In this document: in pieces, positions 22,061-34,898 of the stretch | How the letters are laid out: every line of letters begins with the position of its first letter | Numbering within the stretch: position 1 is the first letter of the stretch | Source of the DNA: Topomyia yanbarensis | Lineage: Eukaryota; Arthropoda; Insecta; Diptera; Culicidae | Assembly: GCF_030247195.1 (NCBI RefSeq) | Contig: NC_080672.1 | Coordinates: 72,058,219 to 72,122,218, forward strand | Direction of reading: 5' to 3' | Length of the DNA: 64,000 nt | Notes under the pieces: model-generated | Database searches by the model: none | The model's input: only the letters and a program-made list of their open reading frames with translations | What the model was told of the DNA's origin: nothing | Program-made: the position numbers and the translations under genes

Positions 22061-23789
22061 GACGGCTGTGTCTGAGAAATCTGCCTCACGAATGGTAATT
22101 TTGCCGTTTTTCGTGAACTTTTTAATTTTACCAATTTCCAAAAGTCTACTTTTATTGGGGAGATATTAAATTATTACCAATATTTAAGTTAGGTGTTTCT
22201 GAATCGGTTGGTGTATGAATGATTAAAATCCATCTAGTAATATCGGAGTTATAAGCGTGCAAACCTTACATAGTTTCGTTACATGGGAGATAGTTTAGAT
22301 TTTAGAATGACACCTAGCCCCAGATAGTGGAGTAAGACATTTTTAATGTCAAAATTCGAAAGATACTATAGAAGATAGTAGGATAAAACGCTTTAAACCG
22401 TTTTACCCCAATTCTCCCCAAGCGTTGGGTTTTTAGTTTAACTTTGCAGGTTAGGTGTATGGCTTTGCAGTCTAATTTTCAAGCAAAAACAATGGATTGT
22501 CAACAATGGATTGTCATATGGTTTTTCAGGATCATCTGTTCCGATCGTGTAAAGTCTTTTCGGGATCAAAACGCTCGTCTTTTCCCCTCTGAATTCGGTT
22601 CAGTCAATATCTTTCAACTAACAACAACAGGCATTTCAAAAGTAATATTTATTATTCAAGAAAACCCGAGTAATTGATTACAGATAGTTAGAATGAGCGA
22701 ACGAAACATGTGAACCCATTTTACCCTACTGCTTCATACATCTCGTGATTCAGTAGAACCTGACTACATTTCGTAAACAGGCTGAAAGTAAATTTTTATA
22801 TTTTTTTCAAAAGAAATGTATAGTTTCGCTCAAACTTTGGTAACTTTTTACACATCTATGTGATTCAAAGAAATCGATTCCGAAAACATTTTGTGAATTT
22901 ATTTAATAATTAATGGACTATTTCTCAAAACTTCATACGTAAATTCGCTTCAAACACGAAATAATGTGTAATTTCATCTCAAATTGAACATTCTTTCAGA
23001 GTTGATATATTTACCCCTTTGATTAAGCGTTGCGTTCAGCAGTGAGGTAGATGTTGGATGGTGTATTAACACACAGATCACAAAGTAATCCACCTATTAG
23101 CAAGTTAATATATTTCTCATATAATTCAAATGCATATTATAATCGCGGAACACCGAGAGCAGCTTTATTTTTTGATCCCAAAACTGTAGTGAAAATTTGA
23201 GTTCTTTTGCAAGATTTAAGTTATACTGGTCATGGTGAAAAATTATCAGTTGCATTATTTTTAACAAGGATGCAATGATTCAAAATATCGCATAATATAT
23301 AAAAATAATGTCACGGCACAAACCATTAGCTACCATTCCTCACACGTCCCCCGCCTTTCTCTCTTACTCTTCGTATTCGCGGCATCTGTCACGACTCATA
23401 TCTATCTTGCTATTTATCTACCCATTTTCAAGTTAAAGCATAAAATCATCTAGCAATCGGGTATATTTGTTATTGTTCCAGGTTAAGGAACACGAAACCA
23501 CTATTTGTTTGCTGTTTCCTTATAAATATTTTTTTGTATTTTTGGATTTACAACAGAGTCACTCACGGAAACAAATTTAATATTGCATTTTACTTGAAAA
23601 ATAAAATATTTGCGGTCCTGCGAAAATTTGCAAAATGTTTGTATTATGAGAAAACTATAACTAACTAATGTTCAAACCCTGCTTTCTCCTGAAGAAGAAG
23701 GAATATCTCTTCGAAACGTTGCACTATGGGGAGGCATGTTACCAAAAATCGAAAACCACATGAACTTCAATTTAATTCGATTCCAAATT
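22061..23789. other. No recognised gene; reverse copy of a repeat 3' end at 22797-22850
   Basis: On the minus strand 22797-22850 reads CCAAAGTTTGAGCGAA followed by CTATACATTTCTTTT, matching the end of the repeat at 16617-16660. The remainder is AT-rich without coding signal. Confidence 0.45.
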
Positions 23790-23832
23790 GACTGTTTATA
23801 TATACCATAATTGTTGGTATATGTAAACAGTC
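23790..23832. repeat. Inverted repeat at the 5' junction of the RTE LINE
   Basis: GACTGTTTATATATACCA (23790-23807) is mirrored by TGGTATATGTAAACAGTC (23815-23832) with one mismatch and a 7-base centre. The left arm overlaps host sequence that includes the target duplication; the right arm lies inside the element, suggesting flank DNA was copied back in reverse when the 5' end was joined. Confidence 0.7.
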
Positions 23833-26800
23833 GACGATGACTGGGCAGTGCGTAAGCCTCTTGTACCTGAAGGCATAAAATAGACCCCACTTGCGGTCCT
23901 TAGCTTCCTGCCCAGTAAATCCTAGCCCTGGCCTCCTCGTGGCGTCGACTGGGATACGAGTAATCTTAGTGAAGATCGGGTAACCAACCCCGGTGGGAAC
24001 TTTGGTCGTATGCTGGCAGGGAAGGGGGGGGTTACCCTTCTTCGGAAGGTGTAAACCTGTCCTGGTGCCCAGGTGGGACCTTAAGCAGTCCTGGCACGAT
24101 GGCCCACCGGCGAGACAGGTGGTTGGCGTAGGCCCTATAAGCCGCCCCGTAAAAAAACCCACATAACGAACAATACAGAAGAGAATACGACCCAGAACAA
24201 TCGGCAACGACCCAGGCGACGAATAAAGGATCACGATTGGAAACTCGGAACATGGAACTGCAGATCGCTCGGCTTCGCAGGATGTGACAGGATAATCTAC
24301 GACGAGCTACACCCCCGCAACTTCGATATCGTGGCGCTGCAGGAACTTTGCTGGACGGGACAGAAGGTGTGGAAAAGCGGGCATCGAGCGGCTACCTTCT
24401 ACCAGAGCTGTGGAACAACCAAAGAGCTAGGAATCGGCTTCATAGTGCTGGGCAAGATGCGCCAACGTGTGATCGGGTGGCAGCCGATCAACGCAAGGAT
24501 GTGCAAGTTGAGGATCAAAGGCCGTTTCTTCAACTACAGCATCATCAACGTGCATTGCCCACACGAAGGGAGACCCGACGACGAGAAAGAAGCGTTCTAC
24601 ATGCAGCTGGAGCAGACGTACGACGGTTGCCCTCTGCGAGACGTGAAAATTGTCATCGGCGACATGAACGCACAGGTAGGAAGGGAGGCAATGTACAGAC
24701 CGGTAATCGGGCCTAACAGCCTGCATTCCGTATCAAATGACAACGGCCAACGATGTGTGAACTTCGCAGCCTCCCGTGGAATGGTAATCCGAAGCACCTT
24801 CTTCCCTCGCAAAGATATCCACAAAGTCACCTGGAGATCACCGGACCAAGTAACAAAAAATCAAATCAACCACGTTCTAATCGACGGTAGATTCTTCTCG
24901 GACATCACACACGTCCGCACTTATCGCAGTGCAAATATAGATTCGGACCACCACCTGGTTGCAGTATGCTTGCGCTCAAAACTTTCGACAGTGCATAGCT
25001 CTCGTCGAAGCCGAACACCGCGGCTAAACATCGAGCGGCTACAAGATGGCAGAGTGGCTCAAGAATACGCGCAGCAGTTGGAAGTGGCACTACCAACGGA
25101 AGAGCAGCTAGGCGCAGTTTCCCTTGAAGATGGCTAGAGAGATATCCGATCCGCCATAGGTAGCACCGCAGCCACTGCACTAGGTACGGTGGGCCCGGAC
25201 CGAAGAAGCGACTGGTACGACGGCGAATGCGAGCAGTTAGTCGAAGAGAAGAATGCAGCATGGGCGAGAATGCTGCAACACCGCACGAGGCGCGATATAA
25301 ACAGGCACGGAACAGGCAGAACTCGGTTTTCCGGACCAAAAAGCGCCAGCAGGAAGACCGAGATCGCGAAGCGATGGAGCAGCTGTACCACGCTAAAGAC
25401 ACACGGAAATTCTACGAGAAGTTTAACCGCTCGCGCAGGGGCCACGTACCACAGGCCGACATGTGCAGAGATACAAACGGGAATCTTCTCACGGACCAGT
25501 GTGAGGTGATCCAGAGGTGGCGGCAGCACTACGAAGAACACCTGAACGACGATGCAGCAGACGACGAGGATGGCACGGTAACGCACCTGGGAGCACGCGC
25601 GGAAGACATTACACTACCGGCTCCGGATCTCCAAGAAATCCAGGAGGAGATCAGCCGGCTCAAAAATAATAAAGCCGCTGGGGTTGACCAAATACCAAGC
25701 GAGCTACTAAAACACGGTGGCGAGCCACTGGCTAAAGCGCTGCACTGGGTGATTACCAAGATTTGGGAGGAGGAGATTTTACCGGAGGATTGGATGGAAG
25801 GTGTCGTGTGTCCTATCTACAAAAAGGGCGACAAGCTGGATTGCTGTAATTACCGAGCAATCACCCTGCTGAACGCCGCCTACAAGGTACTCTCCCAAAT
25901 ACTATGCCGTCGACTATCACCAATTGCAAGAGAGTTCGTGGGGCAGTACCAGGCGGGTTTCATGAGCGAACGATCTACCACGGACCAGGTTTTCGCTCTT
26001 CGTCAAGTACTGCAGAAATGCCGCGAGTACAATGTGCTCACACATCATTTGTTCATCGACTTCAAAGCCGCATACGACACTATCGATCGAGATTAGCTAT
26101 GGCAGATTATGCACGAGTACGGATTCCCGGACAAACTGACGCGTTTAGTGAAGGCGACGATGGATCGGGTGATGTGCGTAGTACGTGTCTCAGGGACGCT
26201 CTCGAGTCCCTTCAAATCACGCAGAGGGTTACGGCAAGGTGATGGTCTCTCGTGTCTGTTATTCAACATCGCGCTGGAAGGTGTAATAAGAAGAGCAGGG
26301 ATCGACACGAGTGGTACGATTTTCACATAGTCCGTTCAGCTACTTGGCTTCGGCGATGACGTTGATATTATTGCAAGAAACTTTGAGAAGATGGAGGAAG
26401 CCTACATCAGACTGAAAAGAGACGCCAAGCGCGTTGGACTTGCCATCAACACGTCGAAGACAAAGTACATGATAAGAAGAGGTTCACGAATGAGAGAATG
26501 AGAACCGCCCGCTTCGAGTTTGCATCGGTGGCGACGAAATCGAGGTGGTTGAAGAGTTCGTGTACTTGGGCTCACTGGTGACCGCCGACAATGATACCAG
26601 CAGAGAGATTCGTAGACGCATCGTGGCAGGAAATCGTGCTTACTTTGGCCTCCGCAAGACACTTCGGTCGAACAGAGTTCGCCGTCGTACGAAGTTGACC
26701 ATCTACAAGACGCTGATTAGACCGGTAGTTCTCTACGGGCACGAGACCTGGACCATGCTCGTGGAGGACCAACGCGCACTTGGTGTCTTCGAACGGAAAG

Positions 26801-27175
26801 TGCTGCGTACCATCTACGGTGGAGTGCAGATGGTTGACGGCACATGGAGACGGCGAATGAACCATGAGTTGCATCAGCTGTTGGGGGAGCCGCCGATCTG
26901 TCATACCGCGAAAATCGGACGACTACGGTGGGCCGGGCACGTAACCAGAATGTCGGACAATAGCCCGGTGAAAACGGTTCTCAATTGCAATCCGACCGGT
27001 ACAAGAAGACGTGGCGCGCAGCGAGCACGATGGATCGACCAGGTGGAAGACGATTTGCGGACCCTTCGCAGACTGCGTGGCTGGCGACGCGCGGCCATGG
27101 ACCGAGTGGAATGGAGGAATCTTTTGTATACGGCACAGGCCACTTCGGCCTTAATCTGTTAATAAATAAAAAAAA
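23813..27175 (+). mobile_element. RTE-clade non-LTR retrotransposon (JAM1-like)
   Basis: A 3.4-kb LINE flanked by a 13-bp duplication ATATACCATAATT (23800-23812 and 27176-27188), ending in a short AATAAATAAAAAAAA tail. It encodes one endonuclease plus reverse transcriptase polyprotein and no RNase H, as expected of RTE. Its GC content is well above its surroundings. The intact duplication suggests a fairly young insertion, though the frame is broken in five places. Confidence 0.85.
24235..27162 (+). pseudogene. RTE polyprotein: AP endonuclease and reverse transcriptase, five lesions
   Basis: Coding is recognisable from D-W-K-L-G-T-W-N-C-R-S at 24235. The endonuclease runs to about 25000 with L-Q-E-L-C-W, G-D-M-N-A-Q near 24660 and S-D-H-H near 24947. 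Reverse transcriptase boxes are N-N-K-A-A-G-V-D near 25670, F-I-D-F-K-A-A-Y-D near 26053, G-L-R-Q-G-D-G near 26228 and F-G-D-D-V-D near 26350, where RTE elements normally have F-A-D-D. The C-terminal part ends G-R-L-R-W-A-G-H-V-x-R and R-W-x-D-Q-V-x-x-D, which is characteristic of the clade. Lesions: stops at 25135-25137, 26094-26096 and 26328-26330, and frameshifts near 25310 and 26500. The enzyme would prime reverse transcription at nicked DNA; this copy cannot. Confidence 0.88.
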
Positions 27176-27188
27176 ATATACCATAATT

Positions 27189-28329
27189 AAGGAAACCCAC
27201 GGGTATCTAAGAGAAATATTCGACTTAACAGGGTAATATGAATGTTTAAGATGAAAATGTTGGAAACTGACATTCCACGTGCATTTTTAAAACTTTCCGT
27301 ATTGCTATCAAATTTTGAATGAAACACATGTTCAAATGTGTCATCTGAAAACTAAGATTAGCCGGCTTTGTGACTGGAAATGCATATTAATTGTATCAAT
27401 ATGTGCTTTTATGAAAAATAAGGGATCAAAGTTCAAAAATATTCACAAATTAGATCCGGGAAAAAGTCTTCCAAAGGCCCCCTGAACTCTCCGTGGAGGA
27501 TACAAGTATAATAATTCTTTTAATTTATAGCGAAGATTACCGTTGCCCACGTTCGCTTCTCTATCCTGAGAACGCTTCAGTTGGAGTTTCAAAGGCAGTC
27601 CCAATTATGAGTCTTTTTCGTAGTATTTGTTTTTTATAGAACTCATTAATCTATATCTCCTTAACGAGAATTCCGAACGAAACAATTCGCAAACTATAAG
27701 GATGACTGAAAAGAGACAGCATTGTAATCAACTGATTGCACGGTTTTTATAGCACCGACAATTATATAGCCGCCAACAAAGCCTAGACACTGTGTACACT
27801 CCTTTCTATTTACTTCAACGTAAAAGAATACTTATAAAATATTTACCTGTCTCATTCATAAGTATTTTCTCCCTCCCTGTCGCTCTCTATTTAAAGGGCT
27901 TGGAAGCACATGTGACCTTATCTCATCTTATCTTCTTTTTTTTCGAAAAATCTGTGATCAAAAAGACATAATTGAACTCCAAAACAAATTGAACGTTTCG
28001 ACTTCCTGATAACTAAATAAGGTCCATAAATAAAACGAAAATACCAGATAATCTTGAAAGACATCGTCGAGAAATGTGAAATGAACACGAAAAGATGATA
28101 GCAGCAAAGCACGGAGACTAACCCTTAACCCTTTGTCTTCTTCTGCGGGAGTCAGAATTTTTTGGCATTTTTATCGAATGCGAATCACCTGAGTGTGCGG
28201 CATGCAAGGACAAACGTAAAGTAATTTAGCACTTTACGCTATCGGAGCCAATCTCATTAAATAATAGGATTTTACCAAACATTTCAGAGCTTTCCGAAAC
28301 AATGGTTCTCAAAAAATTATTTATTATTT
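27189..28329. other. No recognised gene
   Basis: AT-rich sequence with short frames only. Confidence 0.4.
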
Positions 28330-29130
28330 GTTTTAATTACATTTTATGTATACATTCTTCAGTTCTTTTATTTGATGGATTTTACTCGTTTTCTTTATTC
28401 TATTTTTTGTCTGAATATATGATTACTTTTTAACCTTTATTTCATTCAGCATTCTTTTTATTCATTTTATTCATTTGACTTCATTTTATCTATTTCATTC
28501 GCTTCTTTTTTATTCTGGTCAGTTTATTCGTTTCGTGCATTTTCTTCAAACTATTCATTCAACTTATTTTATTCACTGTTTTTATTTTACGAATATTATT
28601 AATTTTTATCAGTTCATCCTTTTATTAAGTATTTTCACTTTGATAATCTAGTTTCTTTAGTCATTTATTTGATTAATTTCATTCAAATAATTAATTTGGC
28701 ACAAATTAGTTGATGATAATAATTTGATAAATGTTTTAATAATGCTTAGTTTTTTTTTCATTTTCTTCAATTAATTTACTTTATTCCGATTTATTCTTCT
28801 TTTTCTATTTTACTAATGCTATTTATTTTCGTTATTTTATTGATTTTATTTATCTTATCCAGATTTTACTACTTGTTTGAATTGTTGATTTATTTTATGA
28901 AATTAATAATTATCTTTTTATTTTATTCCTTTTTTTCTATTCATTCATATAATTAGCATCTTTTGTTTTTGTTGTTTTCGTTTCATTCGTTTCATATTAA
29001 TTTTATTCATTTTATTTATTCTATTAATTTTATAAATTTTATTCATTTTATTTACTTTCTTAATTCGCTTAATTTTATTATTTTTTACCAGTGCCTTCAT
29101 ATTATTCAGTTTCTTTGTTCCATTAACCCA
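28330..29130 (+). repeat. T-rich low-complexity tract, imperfect TTTTATTCAT repeats
   Basis: About 800 bases of degenerate TTTTATTCATTTTATT-type repeats on this strand. The Phe/Ile/His-rich frame within it is a by-product of the repeat. Confidence 0.8.
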
Positions 29131-29136
29131 TTCATT

Positions 29137-30523
29137 CCCATGTTATTTGTGGACAACAACGTTATTAAACAGCTATAACTTTTGATTGAGGTAAGATTTG
29201 GTCAAAAAAACAAGTAAGGGTAATAAACGTGACTATTGCCTTTCATTTGATTACTAACAGTTACAAGGATCAGGTCTAGAACTGAAGTTATGGCAATTAG
29301 TCTGGTTGGATTCCAATGGAGCAGTGCTGCCAGGGATAGTTTACATTGACGACGAAAAATTATTTTTTCATATATCTTCGTTATTGTTCAATATTATTCA
29401 AAAACTGATAAAACTTATCAATTTAGAGTGCCTTTGGCTACGTTTTCCACGTAAGTGGACTATTGTAAATATTCTAGGAGAATTGTATTGAGCATTGGAA
29501 GGTAAAAATTGAGCAGCTTCTAGCACTGCGAGGGAAGCACCTATCCTTATGAAAATTGACCGTTTTCAAGGAAAAATAGTTTTTAAATCCTACATGCACT
29601 AGAAAAAAGTTGGGTATGAAAAGGTTAATTTTATTGATTCTGTTCAGGCATTTTATTCATTTTATCCAATTTTAGTACGAATCAATTTTAGTTTTACAAC
29701 TTCTCATATTGTCTATTTTTGACTCAATGATCTGAACAAATTTGATATACACCGAAGACCCGTTTTTATCAGCCCCTTTGACTAGTCTATTTTTGGTTGA
29801 CAAAATGGGGGCAACGATAACACATATTTATTTACTTCCTTTAACCCTTTCATGTCACACTTTTTTCTAGTGCATGTAAGGTTTCAAAACTATTTTTCCT
29901 TAAAGACAGTGGGGCCAAGCAACACGATTTTTTTTTTCATAAAGATAGGTGCTTCTCTTGCACTGTTAGAATCTGTTCAATTTTTATCTTTCAATGCGCA
30001 ATATATTCTCCTAGAATATTTACAATAGTCCAATTGCGTGGAATATGCATTTTTTAATTTTTATTATAGAGGTTTTAACCTTAGGGTCATTCGCCTTTTT
30101 TCGGGTTACAGTAATCTCTTTTGGAAAAATCTCTTGCCTTATGGGCGGAGTTGGGAATCGAACCCAGGTGAGCTGCGTACAAGGTAATCTATTTACCAAC
30201 TACGCCATGCCCGCCCCTTGGAAAATGTAGGAAAATGTAGTCAAAGTTTTATCACTTTTCAATAATATTGCAAAATAACGAAGATATATGAAAAATTCAT
30301 TTTCCGTCGTCAACGTAAAGTGTTCCTGGCAGCCCTGCTCCATAGGAATCCAATCAGACTAATTGTAATAACTTCAGTTCTGGAGCAGATCCTTGTAACT
30401 GTTAATACTCAAATGAAAGGCAATAGTCACATTTATTAGTCTTACTTGTTTTTGTGAGCAAACCTTGCCTCAGCTCAAAAGTTATAGCTGTTTAAAAACG
30501 ATGTTGTCCACAAACAACATGGG
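29137..30523. repeat. Large foldback (~490-bp arms), right arm split by a SINE
   Basis: 29137-29627 is the imperfect reverse complement of 29840-30523 after removal of an insertion at about 30040-30230. Matching landmarks are CCATG..TTTGTGGACAAC with GTTGTCCACAAACAACATGG, GAAAGGCAATAGTCAC, and CACTAGAAAAAAG with CTTTTTTCTAGTG. The loop contains GTTGACAAAATGGGGG. If this lies in a transcribed intron, the RNA would form a very long hairpin. Confidence 0.8.
30050..30217 (-). mobile_element. tRNA-derived SINE
   Basis: The head (minus strand 30216 down to 30143) is tRNA-like. It has acceptor strands GGGCGGG and TCCGCCC, an A box TGGCGTAGTTGGT (30195-30207) and a B box GGTTCGATTCC (30154-30164). 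The anticodon loop reads C-T-TGT-A-C, suggesting a tRNA-Thr(TGT) ancestor, but the anticodon stem no longer pairs. The body continues through GGCGAATGACCCTAAGG and ends in a TATAATAAAAATTAAAAA tail. It interrupts the right arm of the foldback. A functional tRNA gene is unlikely. Confidence 0.7.
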
Positions 30524-30744
30524 CATGGAGGGGAGAAATCGAGTCGAAAAGCTGACAAAATTGGTGACTGATAAAAACGGGTTTTCACTGTACTTTGTGT
30601 ATTAATTTGATTCATATTAATCATTCTACTCATTTTATTATTTTAATAACTTTTTATAAATCTTTCGCTTTAATAATTTTAGAATTTTATTTGTTTAAAT
30701 CATTTTCTATAATTTATTAAATTTATTCGAGGTATTATTCGAGC

Positions 30745-33700
30745 TGAACTCAAAACTATGTTCATCCCGCCACAACACAGTGGCTTTTTTTTGCCAAAAT
30801 CGTGAGATCTATTTATTGCACCTAAATCGTTAAATTTGGGTCAATAACGTCTTCGGAGGAATTTGTCGACACTATAAACTCTTTCATATGGTGTTACTAT
30901 TTCAATGATAAAAGTGAAATATACAGGGTGTTTGGTTCATGGTTATGAATCTCTCGCGGGGTTATATATGGAGAAAAAAATTGTTCTACACATGCCATCA
31001 AATCTCAACCGTTACAGAGTTATTGAACTTTTTGTGTAAAAAACTTATTTGTCTTAAAATATCTCTAACTTTAAAAGTATACTTTGTATTTTAAATGTTT
31101 TAGTTACATTCGAAAGGCGAGAAAATTTCCTATTGAATGATGTTCTTATATCTTTTAGTTAATTAGTTTTAATTACCTTTTAGCTGTTAAGTAGTTAAAA
31201 GTTAGTGTTTTTGAGGAGGTTTTTGCTAATTTTCACGAAATAATGAAGTATGATTATAGCAATATCCATTATCCAAAAGTTGGGTTTTAGGACGATTCAT
31301 AATTTGTTCTTGGACGTCATATTCCTATCTCTTCTCATTTCTTTGTAATTTCAATTACTATACTTTTCCTGTAAGCGACTTGCAAGTGCTTAAAAGACTC
31401 TAATCTGAAAAAATATGCTTTATATCGTTATTTACAAGATTTCATTGGAAAGCTGAGAAAATGTCCTATCAGTTTATGTACAAATATCTTTTAGTTAAGT
31501 GTACCAAATGATTTTTTACTAACGAAATAACCCAAAATTTGTGTTTTTTGGAGATTTTTTTAATTAATCTAATTATTAATCAACAAAATTTATCGTTACT
31601 ATTATTCATTTGTTGTCCCTTAATGTTCTCTATAACTCTTTATTTAACACTTTGACTATATCTCTTTTCATTTTGCTGCTATTTGATAGTTGACACAGCA
31701 TGACCTCGCCACAAATGTAGTTGGTTCGAATCCGTTATTTTTGCATAAGAAACGATGTGATAAAAACGATTCTGCGTCGAAACCAAAAGAGATAATTGAA
31801 TGGAGTCACAGAAAGAACTGTAGAACTTGCTGAGATGCATTATTTTCATGATAATAATGGCGATGTTTATTATTTATTATTTTAAGAAAATTAACGAAAA
31901 TGCTAATAATATCACTAACTTTAAACTGATTTACTTCTAAAAGATAACTAAATTCACTTAACTGAAAGATATTAATACGTTTTTCTCTGTAAAATTTTCC
32001 TGGTTTTTGAATAAAAAGAAAAAAATACAATAAGTACCATAATTTTTCAATTAGAGCTGGTATTAGTGAAAATGAGATAAAAATATCCAAGTTGAATAAC
32101 CCAAACTCATGAAAATAAGAAAAGGTAAGTGTATCATGTCAAAGAACGAATTATGCAGCTCTTCAAGACTAACAATCTGAATTATTAAAATAATGAGGTT
32201 AACTATTAGGATTTTCAAGAAATGAACGAATCGATTAAAATTGTTTAATTTTCACTAAATTACTTTGAAAAGGCTACTTAAATTGATTAGCTGAAACATG
32301 TGAGGGCATCACTCAATGCGAAATTTTCTCACCTTCCCAGTGGACCTAAAATATTTTAAATACAAAGTACACTTTTTGAGTTAGAGGTATTTTAAGACAA
32401 ATAAGTTTTTAACATAAAAAGTTCAATAACTTTGTAATGATTGAGATTTGATGGTATGTGTGGAGCGGTTTTTTTTCTCCAAATATGACAGTCAATCACC
32501 CCTCGAGAGGTTCTTAACCATGAACCAAACACCCTGTATTTGCCGACTTTCTCTCTTCTTTTGCCAACAACTTTGCTGAAGACGGAAAGTCCTTATCGTT
32601 AATATCTTCGACATTATTGGTATTGGTGATTGGTTGTTACCGGGGAATCGACTGAGTTTATGTCATTAACGTTTTCGGACTACTCATCAAAAATGGTACG
32701 GTTTGTCATTTTCTGCTATGGTTTTCGTGATTAAAACTCCTATAAGTCAGAATTCTCAACTATTTTTTTGTAAATTAAATGAGCTGACGTCTTTGGAAAA
32801 GTTGTGTAGATTACTGCCACAAATATCTTTGCTGAGTACACGAAGTCTCTTCTATAAATATTTAAGAAGCTATAGTTCGTTATACGTGGATGACCCCCAA
32901 AAATATTTGTTCAAGTATCTTTTCAGTTCTTATTCCTACGGGTTTCATATATTTTATGAAGTTGTTTCAATCGTCCAAATACACAATTGTTGTTAAAGCA
33001 TAATTTTTCTTATCTCGTGTATTTTGAAAGGCATTTGACGTTTTTTTTAAAACAGTATTTTTCCAATCAATCATAACAACGAAAAACAAGTGAACTCTAT
33101 TGAAGATTGTAGTGTTGATGTAGCATTTCTAATTGCAAATAGAGCTGCCTACCAGTTTTTGCCCGTTCAAATGTTATTGCTTTTGAAACTTTTGTTAATT
33201 TTACCAAAATTTACCCAATGACTTCTAACTCGTTAGAGCTTGACCGATGATCGCTTCAGGAATTATATCCCAAATAACCATAAGTATTAAGCCATTGCAC
33301 TATATTGGCTATACATTTGCACTAGTGTTGCATTGAAACTCTATTACAGCATTAACAATGCAATAAAGCTATACATTAGCATCAATAATGCATAAATGCA
33401 CAGCCTAAATATAGCAATATCGCATGCTCTATATGCGTATATAAAGCTGATAAAACGCGTACTTGCTTCAAAAATCTTTAAAGCATGTAAGCTTTACATG
33501 TGCATCTAGTGCCATTACAGAGCAAATAGAAAGTCGATATAATGCTATTGTAATGCTGTGGGTTTATTTGTTATGTAACTCTTCTTGAAGATTATATTCG
33601 GCATATTTCATTTCAATCGAACATATGCAATATAGTCGAGGCAGCAAGCGCAGCGCACTTACCGTGAAGGACCAGGCAAGGTATCTCAGTTCGAGACTTA

Positions 33701-34390
33701 CTAAAGGTAATTTTCGTTAAACATTTGTATCATGTCAGAACGAAAACCCATTAAGGATATTCATTACAATGCATTAGAAGAGCGATTAGATTTAGATTGC
33801 GGTTTTAAACAGAACATTTTATTTTAATTTTTTTTTCCTTTTTGCTTATTATACAAAAAGGAAACATAATAAATGGTTTTAAAACCATGGCGAAAAATGA
33901 GAGCTAGCTATCGGTACCTAGGGCTTCACGGCTCTATAAAACTATTAGGCTACGTTATAATGCTTATTGGTTACTTGGTATGTATCTTGAAAAGACGAAC
34001 AATTTTCTTGAACATTCTGAAGCTTTATCTAAGATATTTAAGAAGTTATTGTTAAATGAAAGCTTTTAAGGGGCCATTCACAAGCAACGATCAATGATTT
34101 TGGGTGTACTATGAATAGAGATTTTTGGTCTGCAGTAAAGATGTTCGCCAAAACAAGTTCGTTTACATTTTTGAAAACTTTATCTTTTTTTTTCTAACTT
34201 AGAAAAAAATTGTAGCGAATATCTCACTTCAAGATGGATTAATCACTATAACCATATCATCAAAATAAAGATTTTGAATCATAATAAAACATCCCAGAAG
34301 AAATCACTGATGTACGCCTAACCGTTTTCGGGTGTATAATTTTTGTTACATTTTTGGCGAAAAAAACGACTCACCAGTGGTCCACAAGGA
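30745..34390 (+). repeat. Large non-coding dispersed repeat, copy 1 (interrupted)
   Basis: The same ordered blocks occur here and at 56350-57640: GCCTAAATCGTTAAATTTGGGT, TCTTCGGAGGAATTTGT, GCCAACAACTTTGCTGAAGAC, TCATCAAAAATRG, GAAGTCTCTTCT, CATTCACAA and CACTATAACYATA. This copy is split by the Tc1-like element at 30924-32536 and has roughly 1 kb of extra sequence around 32950-33980. No protein is encoded. Confidence 0.75.
30924..32536. mobile_element. Tc1/mariner-like foldback element, non-autonomous
   Basis: Ends CAGGGTGTTTGGTTCATGG and its reverse complement are flanked by TA (30922-30923 and 32537-32538). The arms stay complementary for about 260 bp. Inside, blocks such as GAGAAAATTTCCTAT...TATCTTTTAGTTAA recur directly about 335 bases apart and again inverted near 31950. 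The copy of the host repeat at 56350 preserves the unoccupied site (GAGATATATTTACC). Confidence 0.75.
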
Positions 34391-34493
34391 AAATTTAGCA
34401 GGAATTTTGAGATTAAACTAAAACTTAGCCTTATTTTGTCATTGGAGAAGTTTTCCTAGTTTGTGAGCCTTTTCTTTTCGTTAAAACAACAGG

Positions 34494-34898
34494 TAGGGTG
34501 GTTCTAATTTTACCAAGATTAAAAAAATATAGTTAGAGCCAAACAACCTTCGGCGAAGTTGTAGAACGACAAATTTTGGAAAAGTTTGCTAAAGACATGT
34601 AAGCTCTATCTGTCATACTTTTCATTTTACAACAAATTTAAAATCGGAGGTTAGGGTGTTTCTTATTGCTTTTTTTTCGAAAAACTGTATTTTATTCAAA
34701 TAACTTTTCCGGGTGATTTTAAACTGAAGTAGTCTTCAGACAACTTTAAGAATGTTTTAAGGCGAATAATTTGTTTCGTGGCGCCACATACCTAACTATT
34801 TTCGCTGAAAAGTTATGAGCACTTTTTCACCAAAAATGGGGTTCTTTGGAACAATAATATCACTCATTGGGGCAAACAAAAGATAATTCTTTTTCAAC
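34494..34898 (+). repeat. Dispersed repeat related to 39490-39760
   Basis: GTAGGGTGGYTCT, a GARGAC/CGAAG-type block and TTTTCATTTTACAA occur in the same order here and at 39490-39760, on either side of the hAT at 34907-39139. They may be two diverged units of one repeat. Confidence 0.4.

Noticed and set aside
28963..29178. Frame rich in Phe, Ile and His suggesting a membrane protein
   Set aside because: It lies wholly in the T-rich low-complexity tract.
30143..30216. A functional tRNA gene
   Set aside because: A and B boxes and acceptor stem are present, but the anticodon stem does not pair and the sequence continues into a SINE body with an A-rich tail.
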